Assembly: GCA_029055875.1 (NCBI GenBank)
Contig: JAIDCJ010000022.1
Coordinates: 1 to 64,000 of the forward strand
Length of the DNA stretch: 64,000 bases
Reading direction: 5' to 3'
Source: Clostridia bacterium
Lineage (GTDB): Bacteria; Bacillota; Clostridia; Christensenellales; Borkfalkiaceae
In this document: in pieces, positions 9,830 to 17,468 of the stretch
How positions within the stretch are numbered: the first letter of the stretch is position 1
How the letters are laid out: every line of letters starts with the position of its first letter
Notes under the pieces: model-generated
What the model saw: the letters and a program-made list of their open reading frames with translations, nothing else
Database searches by the model: none
What the model was told of the DNA's origin: nothing
Made by a program: the position numbers and the translations under genes

Positions 9830-10933
9830 TTACTCCCTTTCCACCGTTACCACGGGCTCGTAGTCGCCGAGCAGCCTCACGGCGCGTTCTAAATTGTTTT
9901 GAATTTCCTTGTCCTTTTCGGGACACGCAAACGGCACGCCCGCCTCGAAGATGATTTTCTTTTTACTGCCCCGCACTAAACGGAAATCGTGCAGATTCAG
10001 CCCCTCCGTCATACCCTCGGTAGCGGCGCGTATCCGCTCTTCCAGCTCCTTTGCCTCTTCGTCCGAAAGGTCTACGGGGTCGAGGTGCGCCGTAAACTCC
10101 ACGCCCAATTCCGCAAGCACTTTGCGTTCCACTCCGTCAATCACCTCGTGCGCTTCAAGCGCAGGAACCTTAGCGTCCATTTCCAAGTGCGCGCTGGCAA
10201 AATATTTTTCCGTACCAAAGCGGTACACGCGCAAATCGTGCATTCCCAAAATGCTTTGCTCGCTTAAAACAACGCCGCGGATACTTTCGAGAAGCGCAGG
10301 GTCGGGTGCCTGACCGAGCAATTTCGAGCTCGCGTCCCGCACGATCTGAAACCCTTCCCAAAGAATGAACAGCGCAACGAGCGCGCCCGCATACCCCTCC
10401 GCGGCAAAGGAAGTGTAGCGCGAAATCACAAGCCCGACGATAACGGCGATGGTGGCTAAACAGTCGCACGCGCTGTCGAGCGAAGCTGCCCTTAACGCGT
10501 CCGATTTCAGCCGCCGCGCACTCACGCGGTACAGCACGAACATACCCGCCTTTACCGCAACGGACACGCCGAGCAAAACGAAAATTCCGATTGAGCTTTC
10601 GCTCACCTCGCCCGAAATGATTTTCATAATCGATTCGCGGATAAGCTCCACGCCGAGCATGAGCACGAAAAAGCCGATAATCATAGAAGCGATATATTCG
10701 GCGCGGCCGTGCCCGTAGGGGTGCTCCTTATCGGCAGGCTTTGCCGCAATGCGAAAGGACACGAGAGATACCACTCCGCTGCCGCAATCGCTTAAATTGT
10801 TGACGCCGTCCGCGATAACGGAAATGAGCCCGAAGAGCGCGCCGAACACGATTTTGAGTGCGGCCAAAACGAAATTGAGCGCAATGCCGACCGCGCTTAC
10901 GATTTTCCCGCGTTTCAAACGAATTTCATTCAT
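9830..10933 (-). CDS. cation diffusion facilitator family transporter
   Basis: [40 protein letters not shown]. Confidence 0.92.
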   Translation of the reverse strand: MNEIRLKRGKIVSAVGIALNFVLAALKIVFGALFGLISVIADGVNNLSDCGSGVVSLVSFRIAAKPADKEHPYGHGRAEYIASMIIGFFVLMLGVELIRESIMKIISGEVSESSIGIFVLLGVSVAVKAGMFVLYRVSARRLKSDALRAASLDSACDCLATIAVIVGLVISRYTSFAAEGYAGALVALFILWEGFQIVRDASSKLLGQAPDPALLESIRGVVLSEQSILGMHDLRVYRFGTEKYFASAHLEMDAKVPALEAHEVIDGVERKVLAELGVEFTAHLDPVDLSDEEAKELEERIRAATEGMTEGLNLHDFRLVRGSKKKIIFEAGVPFACPEKDKEIQNNLERAVRLLGDYEPVVTVERE

Positions 10934-11014
10934 ACTTTCATTATACACAAAGTTTTTTGCAATGTCACGCGGGCGTGTATGAATTTATGAAATTAGGGGA
11001 ACAATTAGCTTGCG

Positions 11015-11066
11015 GTGAGCAAAAAGAAGAGCCGCTACATAAAATGATAGCGGAAGACTTGCTCAC
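11015..11066 (+). promoter_or_regulatory. nested stem-loop in mazF leader
   Basis: GTGAGCAA(11015-11022)...TTGCTCAC(11059-11066) enclosing CCGCTA...TAGCGG; apical part contains TACAT. Confidence 0.55.
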
Positions 11067-11076
11067 AAAAGAAGGT

Positions 11077-11442
11077 ATGAAGATGGTAGTCAAACGAGGA
11101 GAATTGTATTATGCGGATCTCTCCCCCGTGGTCGGGAGCGAACAGGGCGGCGTGCGCCCCGTTTTGGTTGTGCAGAACGATACGGGAAATAAATATTCCC
11201 CTACGGTGATTGCCGCCGCCGTCACGAGCCGCATTCATAAAGCAAAGCTTCCCACGCATATCGAGCTTCCGCAGGCGTTCGGTTTAGCCAAGGACAGCGT
11301 GATTTTGTTGGAGCAAATCCGCACGATTGACAAAAAACGCTTAATGTCGCGTATCGGCGAATTGCCGCCCGCAACTATGTCCCGCGTGAACCGCGCGATT
11401 CTAATTAGCTTAGGCTTCGACGGAAACACTTATAGAGCTTAA
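11077..11442 (+). CDS. MazF/PemK-family endoribonuclease toxin
   Basis: [39 protein letters not shown] just upstream; ORF track start (10957) is likely too long. Confidence 0.9.
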   Translation: MKMVVKRGELYYADLSPVVGSEQGGVRPVLVVQNDTGNKYSPTVIAAAVTSRIHKAKLPTHIELPQAFGLAKDSVILLEQIRTIDKKRLMSRIGELPPATMSRVNRAILISLGFDGNTYRA

Positions 11443-11450
11443 TCATAAAA

Positions 11451-11482
11451 ATGCGCCCGCGGAAAAAAGTCCGCGGGCGCAT
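11451..11482. terminator. bidirectional terminator
   Basis: ATGCGCCCGCGG...CCGCGGGCGCAT between convergent genes. Confidence 0.7.
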
Positions 11483-11498
11483 AGTATAAATTACAAAA

Positions 11499-11777
11499 TC
11501 AACGCAACTCTAACAGTCCCTGGAATTCAGCAACGGCACTATTTTTTACTGCAATCATGCACTTTTTTCCGTCCTTAAATTCAATGACAAAATTTGTTTC
11601 TTGCATTGTAGTTCCCGCAACCCTACTAGATACGACTTCGGAAACATGATATTTAATATCCTGTTGAAAAATCGTAGAGAAAATAATGTTTTTATCCCTA
11701 TCGAATGTTACTGATTTGGACATATAGTCCCCGCTCTTCACTTTACCAATAGATGCCGCTAATGTTATAAGACTCAT
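11499..11777 (-). CDS. hypothetical protein, divergent partner of an XRE gene
   Basis: start MSLITLAASIGKV preceded by AAAGGAGATAAATTT RBS. Confidence 0.7.
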   Translation of the reverse strand: MSLITLAASIGKVKSGDYMSKSVTFDRDKNIIFSTIFQQDIKYHVSEVVSSRVAGTTMQETNFVIEFKDGKKCMIAVKNSAVAEFQGLLELR

Positions 11778-11796
11778 AAATTTATCTCCTTTGCTT

Positions 11797-11844
11797 GATA
11801 CACTTTTTGTATCAGCGCTATTTGTAGTATACAGAAAATGTATA
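11797..11844. promoter_or_regulatory. two palindromic operators over a divergent promoter
   Basis: GATACA-CTTTT-TGTATC (11797-11813) and TATACA-GAAAA-TGTATA (11828-11844), centres 31 bp apart. Confidence 0.7.
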
Positions 11845-11854
11845 TTTATGTCAA
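11826..11854 (-). promoter_or_regulatory. sigma-A-like promoter for the 11499-11777 gene
   Basis: minus strand TTGACA-N17-TATACT. Confidence 0.7.
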
Positions 11855-11872
11855 GGGAATTTGCAAAAAAAA

Positions 11873-12094
11873 ATGGAAAAAATTTTGAAAGAAGAATTAG
11901 GCAGAAAATTAAAAGACCGCCGCGAGCAACTCGGCATGACGCAACGGCAAGTCGCTTCCGCACTTGGATTTGCCCAACCCGTGTATCAGCGTTTTGAAAA
12001 GGGAATTTTAGAATGCAGTTATTCCCAACTTGCCGCAATTTGCAAATTATTTGATATTTCCGCTGATTATCTATTAGGACTGAAAGATTATTAA
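11873..12094 (+). CDS. XRE-family HTH regulator
   Basis: LKDRREQLGMTQRQVASALGFAQPVYQRFEKG...DYLLGLKD; TTG start at 11861 also possible. Confidence 0.85.
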   Translation: MEKILKEELGRKLKDRREQLGMTQRQVASALGFAQPVYQRFEKGILECSYSQLAAICKLFDISADYLLGLKDY

Positions 12095-12102
12095 AAAAAT
12101 AA

Positions 12103-12124
12103 CCGCTTCGGAAAACCGAAGCGG
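12103..12124. terminator. bidirectional terminator
   Basis: CCGCTTCGGAAAACCGAAGCGG flanked by A and T runs. Confidence 0.75.
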
Positions 12125-12142
12125 CTTTTTTCTATTTTTATT

Positions 12143-14236
12143 TTACGCCATTTTCTCAACGAGCTTGAAGTCGATACCCTTTTCGCCGATTTTGATAATT
12201 TTTACTTTTACCACGTCGCCGACGGAGAGCACGTCCTCTACCTTCTCGATACGGTGATCCGCCATCTTGGAAATGTGGATCATGCCGTCCTTGCCGGGAG
12301 CGAACTCTACGAACGCGCCCATGGTGGAAAGAATGCGTACCACTCTGCCGATGAACAAATCGCCCACTTCGGGATCGCGTACGATGCTCTCGATAATCGC
12401 TTTCGCGCGCTTTGCGCTTTCGGGATCGCCGCCAAACGATGCGATGCACACCGTGCCGTCGTCCTCGATATCGATTTTGGTGCCCGTTTCCGCAATGATT
12501 GAATTGATAACCTTGCCCTGCTTGCCGACCACGTCGCCGATTTTTTCGGGATCGATTTGGAAGGAAATAATGCGGGGCGCGTACTTACTAAGCTCGGGCG
12601 CAACCTCGGGAACGCATTCGAGCATCTTGCTCAAAATGAACTGTCTGCCCTCGTTCGCCTGCTCGATTGCCGTGTGCATGATCTCTTCGGAGATACCCTT
12701 AATCTTAATATCCATCTGAATTGCGGTAATGCCGTTTTGCGTACCCGCAACCTTGAAGTCCATATCGCCGAGGAAGTCCTCTAAACCCTGAATATCGGTG
12801 AGGACGCGGAACTCGCCCGTTTCCTGATTCTTGATAAGTCCCATTGCAACGCCCGCTACGGGTGCCTTAATGGGTACGCCTGCGTCCATAAGCGCCATGG
12901 TCGAACCGCAGACGGACGCCATCGACGAAGAACCGTTCGAGGACATAATATCGTTTACGACGCGGATTGCGTAAGGGAAGTCCTCTTCGGAAGGAATTAC
13001 GGGAATAAGCGCGCGTTCAGCAAGTGCGCCGTGGCCGATTTCGCGGCGACCGGGGCTTCTCAACGCCTTTGCCTCGCCCGTGCAGTAGCCGGGGAAGTTG
13101 TACTGGTGCATATAGCGCTTTTCGGTCTCTTCGTCAAGTCCTTCCAATTTCTGCGCCGCCGCTTTCATATCGAGCGTGCAGGTGGTAAGGGTTTGCGTTT
13201 GACCTCTCGTGAATACCGCCGAACCGTGTACGCGGGGAAGCACCGATCTTTCGCACCAGATGGGACGAACGTCTTTTAAGCCTCTGCCGTCGGGGCGGAT
13301 ACCCTTGTCGAAAATCTTCGCGCGGATTTTCTCTTTGTTGAGGTAGTAAATACTGTCTTTGATTTCTCTCTTGTTCTCGGGATAGATTTCCGCGAAGTGT
13401 TCGAGCGTTTCCTGCTCTACCTGTTCGTAGCGGACTTCACGCTCGTGTCTATCGGTCGTATCGATTGCCCACTCGATTTTCTTTTCCGCGAATTTGCGGA
13501 CTTCTTTGTCGAGCTCTTCGGGAACGTGATAAAGCTCGATTTCCTTTTTGGGCTTACCGACTGCGGGAACGATTTTCTTTTCGATAAATTCGCAAATCTT
13601 CTTGATTTCCTTATGACCGAACATGATTGCGCCGACCATCTCGTCGTTGGTGACTTCGTTTGCGCCCGCCTCGATCATGAGAATTGCATCCTTGGTGCCT
13701 GCAAGGTTCAAGTGAATGGTGCTCTTTTCGCGCTGTGCGGCGTCGGGGTTGATGACGTACTGGCCGTCTACCAAACCTACCACGACCGAACCCGTGGGGC
13801 CTGCCCAAGGAATATCGGAAATGGCGATAGCAACGGACGAACCAATCATAGCGAGGGGCTCGGGTGAAATATCGGGCTCAACGGAAAGCGCGGTTGCAAT
13901 AACCACTACGTCGTTGAAAAGTCCCTTGGGGAAGAGCGGACGAAGCGGACGGTCAATAAGACGCGCCGTTAAAATTGCCTTATCGCTTGCTCTGCCCTCG
14001 CGGCGTTTGAACCCGCCGGGGATTTTACCGACGGAGAACATTTTCTCTTCGTAGTCCACCTGAAGCGGGAAGAAGTCCATGCCCTCGCGCGGTGCAGCCG
14101 ACATACATACCGTTACCATAACGGCGGTTTCGCCGCAGCGGATAACGCACGCGCCGTTCGTCTGCTCGGCATACTTGCCTGTTTCGACGGTGATTTCTCT
14201 GCCGCCGACTTCAAATTTGAATTCTTTGTAGTTCAT
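12143..14236 (-). CDS. pnp: polyribonucleotide nucleotidyltransferase
   Basis: MNYKEFKFEVGGREITVETGKYAEQ; C-terminal KH and S1 domains; start trimmed. Confidence 0.97.
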   Translation of the reverse strand: MNYKEFKFEVGGREITVETGKYAEQTNGACVIRCGETAVMVTVCMSAAPREGMDFFPLQVDYEEKMFSVGKIPGGFKRREGRASDKAILTARLIDRPLRPLFPKGLFNDVVVIATALSVEPDISPEPLAMIGSSVAIAISDIPWAGPTGSVVVGLVDGQYVINPDAAQREKSTIHLNLAGTKDAILMIEAGANEVTNDEMVGAIMFGHKEIKKICEFIEKKIVPAVGKPKKEIELYHVPEELDKEVRKFAEKKIEWAIDTTDRHEREVRYEQVEQETLEHFAEIYPENKREIKDSIYYLNKEKIRAKIFDKGIRPDGRGLKDVRPIWCERSVLPRVHGSAVFTRGQTQTLTTCTLDMKAAAQKLEGLDEETEKRYMHQYNFPGYCTGEAKALRSPGRREIGHGALAERALIPVIPSEEDFPYAIRVVNDIMSSNGSSSMASVCGSTMALMDAGVPIKAPVAGVAMGLIKNQETGEFRVLTDIQGLEDFLGDMDFKVAGTQNGITAIQMDIKIKGISEEIMHTAIEQANEGRQFILSKMLECVPEVAPELSKYAPRIISFQIDPEKIGDVVGKQGKVINSIIAETGTKIDIEDDGTVCIASFGGDPESAKRAKAIIESIVRDPEVGDLFIGRVVRILSTMGAFVEFAPGKDGMIHISKMADHRIEKVEDVLSVGDVVKVKIIKIGEKGIDFKLVEKMA

Positions 14237-14301
14237 TTTACTTACTCCTTTCTCCTTTTTCTTTGCCCCGCCGCCCCGTGACGGCAAAGCGATACAACAA
14301 A

Positions 14302-14326
14302 AAGAGCGGCAAAAAGTACCGCTCTT
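14302..14326 (-). terminator. terminator after rpsO
   Basis: minus strand AGAGCGGTACTTTTTGCCGCTCTTTTT. Confidence 0.7.
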
Positions 14327-14335
14327 CTAAGTTTC

Positions 14336-14590
14336 TTACTTTCTGAGTTCTAACGCTGCAACGACAGCTCTGTAACGCTCGATATCTTTTGCTTTCAAAT
14401 AGTCGAGAAGCGCGCGGCGCTTACCAACCATTTTCAAAAGACCGCGGCGGGAGTGGTTGTCCTGCTTGTGAACCTTGAGGTGCTCGTTGAGGTGGTTGAT
14501 GCGCTCGGTTAAAAGAGCAATCTGAACCTCGGGAGAACCGGTGTCACCCTCGTGCGTTGCGTACTTTGCAATGATTTCCTGCTTTTCCAT
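14336..14590 (-). CDS. rpsO: 30S ribosomal protein S15
   Basis: [23 protein letters not shown]. Confidence 0.97.
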   Translation of the reverse strand: MEKQEIIAKYATHEGDTGSPEVQIALLTERINHLNEHLKVHKQDNHSRRGLLKMVGKRRALLDYLKAKDIERYRAVVAALELRK

Positions 14591-14726
14591 TTGCGTTTAT
14601 CCTCCTATGGAATATTTCCCGTTTTGCCAAGAGATGCGTGGAGAGCGCAATTCCTCGCAAACGACTGTTTAAGAATACCATATTTTTCAAGTATTGTCAA
14701 AAGATTTTACACAATACGGAAAAATT

Positions 14727-14927
14727 TTATTCGTCTTTTAACCCAAGTAAATAATCGGCAGAAACATTGAAAAACTCTGCTACCCTTTTAATTGCGCTTT
14801 CGGTTGGCTCATTTATTCCCTTTTCCCAAAAACAAATCATTGACTGATTATAACCAAGTTTTTCCGCAAGTTGTTTTTGCGTCAAACCCTTTTCCTTGCG
14901 TAATTCCTTTAATCGAATATTAAACAT
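14727..14927 (-). CDS. XRE-family HTH regulator
   Basis: MFNIRLKELRKEKGLTQKQLAEKLGYNQSMICFWEKG; start trimmed to 14927. Confidence 0.88.
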   Translation of the reverse strand: MFNIRLKELRKEKGLTQKQLAEKLGYNQSMICFWEKGINEPTESAIKRVAEFFNVSADYLLGLKDE

Positions 14928-14946
14928 AATTTTATTATACAAAAAA

Positions 14947-15000
14947 ATTAGAAAACTAATTGACAAATTAGTATACTAATATTATAATTAGTTTACTAAT
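14947..15000. promoter_or_regulatory. three-copy palindromic operator array with exact 20-bp period
   Basis: ATTAG-N4-CTAAT at 14947-14960, 14967-14980, 14987-15000. Confidence 0.8.
14960..14988 (+). promoter_or_regulatory. consensus promoter for 15020-15283
   Basis: TTGACA-N17-TATAAT with the middle operator in the spacer. Confidence 0.8.
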
Positions 15001-15019
15001 ATTTTATGGAGAAATATAA

Positions 15020-15283
15020 ATGGAAAAATTATGCCAAAACTGCAAACATTTCACGCAACACTACTATATTAACTGTCTGAACCGCATTTGCCCCACCAAC
15101 TGCGGAGTTTGTAAACTGAAAAAAGGAAACAACAAAGAAAGAAAAAAAGCTGCGTTTGACAAAGCGTGCGAATTATGGGAAACAAACGAAAAGAGCGTTG
15201 ACGATTTGGGCGGCGGCATAGAGGATAAATTAGAGAATATCTTAAACCGGTTGAACGAAATAATAAACCGTGATTTTGAATGA
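15020..15283 (+). CDS. small cysteine-rich (putative metal-binding) hypothetical protein, divergent XRE partner
   Basis: MEKLCQNCKHFTQHYYINCLNRICPTNCGVCKLKKG; RBS GGAG at 15008. Confidence 0.7.
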   Translation: MEKLCQNCKHFTQHYYINCLNRICPTNCGVCKLKKGNNKERKKAAFDKACELWETNEKSVDDLGGGIEDKLENILNRLNEIINRDFE

Positions 15284-15300
15284 GGGCATATCTGTCCATC

Positions 15301-15462
15301 TGTCATTCTGAGCGAAGCGCCCCGCCGTAGGCGGCACGAGCGGCAAGCGCGAAGTAAGAATCCCCTTACTATTCTGTCATTCTGAGCGAAGCGAAGAATC
15401 CCACGAACGAAGTCCAACAACGACCAATGGGATTCTTCACCCACAAGGGTTCAGAATGACAG
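15301..15462. repeat. interspersed intergenic repeat of the TGTCATTCTGAGCGAAGCG type
   Basis: direct copies at 15301-15319 and 15374-15403; inverted copy TGGGATTCTTC...GGTTCAGAATGACAG at 15428-15462. Confidence 0.8.
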
Positions 15463-15501
15463 TTTACTATACACCAAAAAAGCGGACTGATATATCCGCT
15501 T

Positions 15502-16860
15502 TTATAAATACAATTTATTTTTATCTTCTATCAATTTTTCAACTTTATCAAGATAGGTCGGAATATCCTTGGGGCTGCCGATACGCTCGATTCTGCCCTC
15601 GCCCAAAATTACCTTTTTGGATATGGCGTTTGCGCCCACCGCTAAATTATCCGCGGACTCTTCCATGACGTCGATATTATAAACCGAAGCGCAGCCCTTT
15701 TTCGTCCAGCCCACGTTTTCGTGCGCGCCCGCCATATATTTTTGGCGGTACAAATAATAGGGCTCGTACCCCGCTTCCGTGAGCTTGTTCCGTGAATAGG
15801 CTATCATTGCGGAAAGCTCCCCTTCTTGAAGAGCGGAAACCTCCTCTTTTAGCTTCGCGCCCTTTTTGAGGCACAGCGTATGCACGGTGATATTCTCCGC
15901 GTCAAGCGAAATTGCCTTATCGACGCTCGCGCAAAACTCTTCATAGCTCTCGCCCGTGAGCCCTGCAATTAAATCGCAGTTGATAATAAAGCCGTACGGC
16001 CTTGCCATTTCAAACGCCTCTTCCACTTGCTTTGCGGTATGCTTTCTTCCGATTGCCTCCAAGGTTTTATCGGAAAAGCTCTGCGCGTTGATGCAGATTC
16101 GCGTGACGCCGTACTGTTTGCAAAGCTCTAACTTCTCTTTGGTGAAGACGTCTGGTCTGCCCGCCTCTACGGTGTATTCCGTGTCCTTTTTCACAAGCGG
16201 GGCTACGGCTTTCAACACGCGCTCCAATTCCTCCGCTTCGAGTGCGAACGGCGTGCCGCCGCCGATATACACGGAGCGCAGATTTTTAACGAGCGGTTTC
16301 GCCGCTTTAAGTTCTTTTTCGAGCACGGCGAGGTAGTCGGGAATAAACTGCCGCGTCTTGCCGATCGGCGCGGTAATAAACGAGCAGTACACGCATTTCG
16401 TGGGGCAGAACGGAAGCGAAATAAACAAATCGCAGTTGCCTTCTTTGCGTTCGTAAATGCCCTCTTGCCCCGCTATGGTACGGCGCACGAGCTCGATATT
16501 CTCTTCGCTGACCTGCATTTCACGGAAGAGCCGCTCGAAGCTTTTGCCCTTCTCTATTTCGGCGTAGGCAAGCCTTGTGGGGCGAATCCCCGTAAGCGCA
16601 CCCCACGGCAGGCTCTTTCCGAACCGCGCCGAAAGGAGCTTATAGAGTGCAAGCTTCGCGTACCGCTTGATAAGGCTTTTGCGCTCTAATTCGCTCTCCG
16701 CCCTATCCTGCCGATCAAACAGATAGGTCTGACCGTCCACGGTAAATTCGTTGATAAATTCGTTGCAAGTGTGAGAGACGGACAGCTCTTCCGCGCCCTC
16801 GAACAGGCGCACGACGTCCATCAGCTCGGGCACGAGCCATTCGTAATTTGATATAATCAT
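15502..16860 (-). CDS. hemZ: coproporphyrinogen dehydrogenase HemZ-like radical SAM protein
   Basis: CPTKCVYCSF radical SAM motif; HemZ-like length and context. Confidence 0.88.
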   Translation of the reverse strand: MIISNYEWLVPELMDVVRLFEGAEELSVSHTCNEFINEFTVDGQTYLFDRQDRAESELERKSLIKRYAKLALYKLLSARFGKSLPWGALTGIRPTRLAYAEIEKGKSFERLFREMQVSEENIELVRRTIAGQEGIYERKEGNCDLFISLPFCPTKCVYCSFITAPIGKTRQFIPDYLAVLEKELKAAKPLVKNLRSVYIGGGTPFALEAEELERVLKAVAPLVKKDTEYTVEAGRPDVFTKEKLELCKQYGVTRICINAQSFSDKTLEAIGRKHTAKQVEEAFEMARPYGFIINCDLIAGLTGESYEEFCASVDKAISLDAENITVHTLCLKKGAKLKEEVSALQEGELSAMIAYSRNKLTEAGYEPYYLYRQKYMAGAHENVGWTKKGCASVYNIDVMEESADNLAVGANAISKKVILGEGRIERIGSPKDIPTYLDKVEKLIEDKNKLYL

Positions 16861-17459
16861 CTGATATAAAGGTTATGCTCCCGCTCGTAGTCGAGATTGC
16901 TTTCCTCGCCGTGTCCTGCGAATATCGTGGCGTCGCCTTTCAGCGCGTAGAGTTTTTTTACGCTCGCTCTAAGCTGTTCGGCATTGCCCGTAGGCAAATC
17001 CGTTCTGCCCACGCACTCGTAAAGGAGCGTGTCGCCCGTGAAGAGATCCGTTCCACAAAGAAAGCACGCGCTGCCCGCCGTGTGACCGGGAGTGGCTATC
17101 ACCCTTGCGCGAATGCCGCACTTGTTGAATATTTCGCCGTCTTTTAACGTGAAATCGATTTTGAAGGGCGCAATGGTTACGCCGCCTTCCCGCGCCATAT
17201 TATCTTTGCCGAGCACGAGCGGCACTTCCGTTTCAAGACACCCCACTTTCGCGCCTGCTTCCTGCAAAGCGGCGCACCCGCCGATATGGTCGTAATGCCC
17301 GTGGGTGAGAAGCACGAACCGAACTTCCAGCCCGCGTTTTTTCACCGCGTCCAAAATGCGCGGCTGTGCGGGGTCGATAACAACGGCGCGTTTTCCGTCC
17401 GCCGTTAAAATATAGGAATTCGCCGCAAACCCTTCGGGAAAAATTTTATAAATGGTCAT
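16857..17459 (-). CDS. MBL-fold metallo-hydrolase (glyoxalase II-like)
   Basis: LLTHGHYDHIGG, TPGHTAGS, FAGHGEES. Confidence 0.92.
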   Translation of the reverse strand: MTIYKIFPEGFAANSYILTADGKRAVVIDPAQPRILDAVKKRGLEVRFVLLTHGHYDHIGGCAALQEAGAKVGCLETEVPLVLGKDNMAREGGVTIAPFKIDFTLKDGEIFNKCGIRARVIATPGHTAGSACFLCGTDLFTGDTLLYECVGRTDLPTGNAEQLRASVKKLYALKGDATIFAGHGEESNLDYEREHNLYIR

Positions 17460-17468
17460 AAACCCGCC

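Noticed and set aside
10957-11076. N-terminal extension of the MazF-like protein as an antitoxin domain
   Set aside because: Extension is in the same frame, lacks antitoxin-like features, and overlaps a strong stem-loop; the RBS favours a start at 11077 or 11083.
14947-15000. CRISPR-like periodic repeats
   Set aside because: Repeat unit is only a 14-bp palindrome with 6-bp gaps at promoter sites and no cas genes; better explained as operators.
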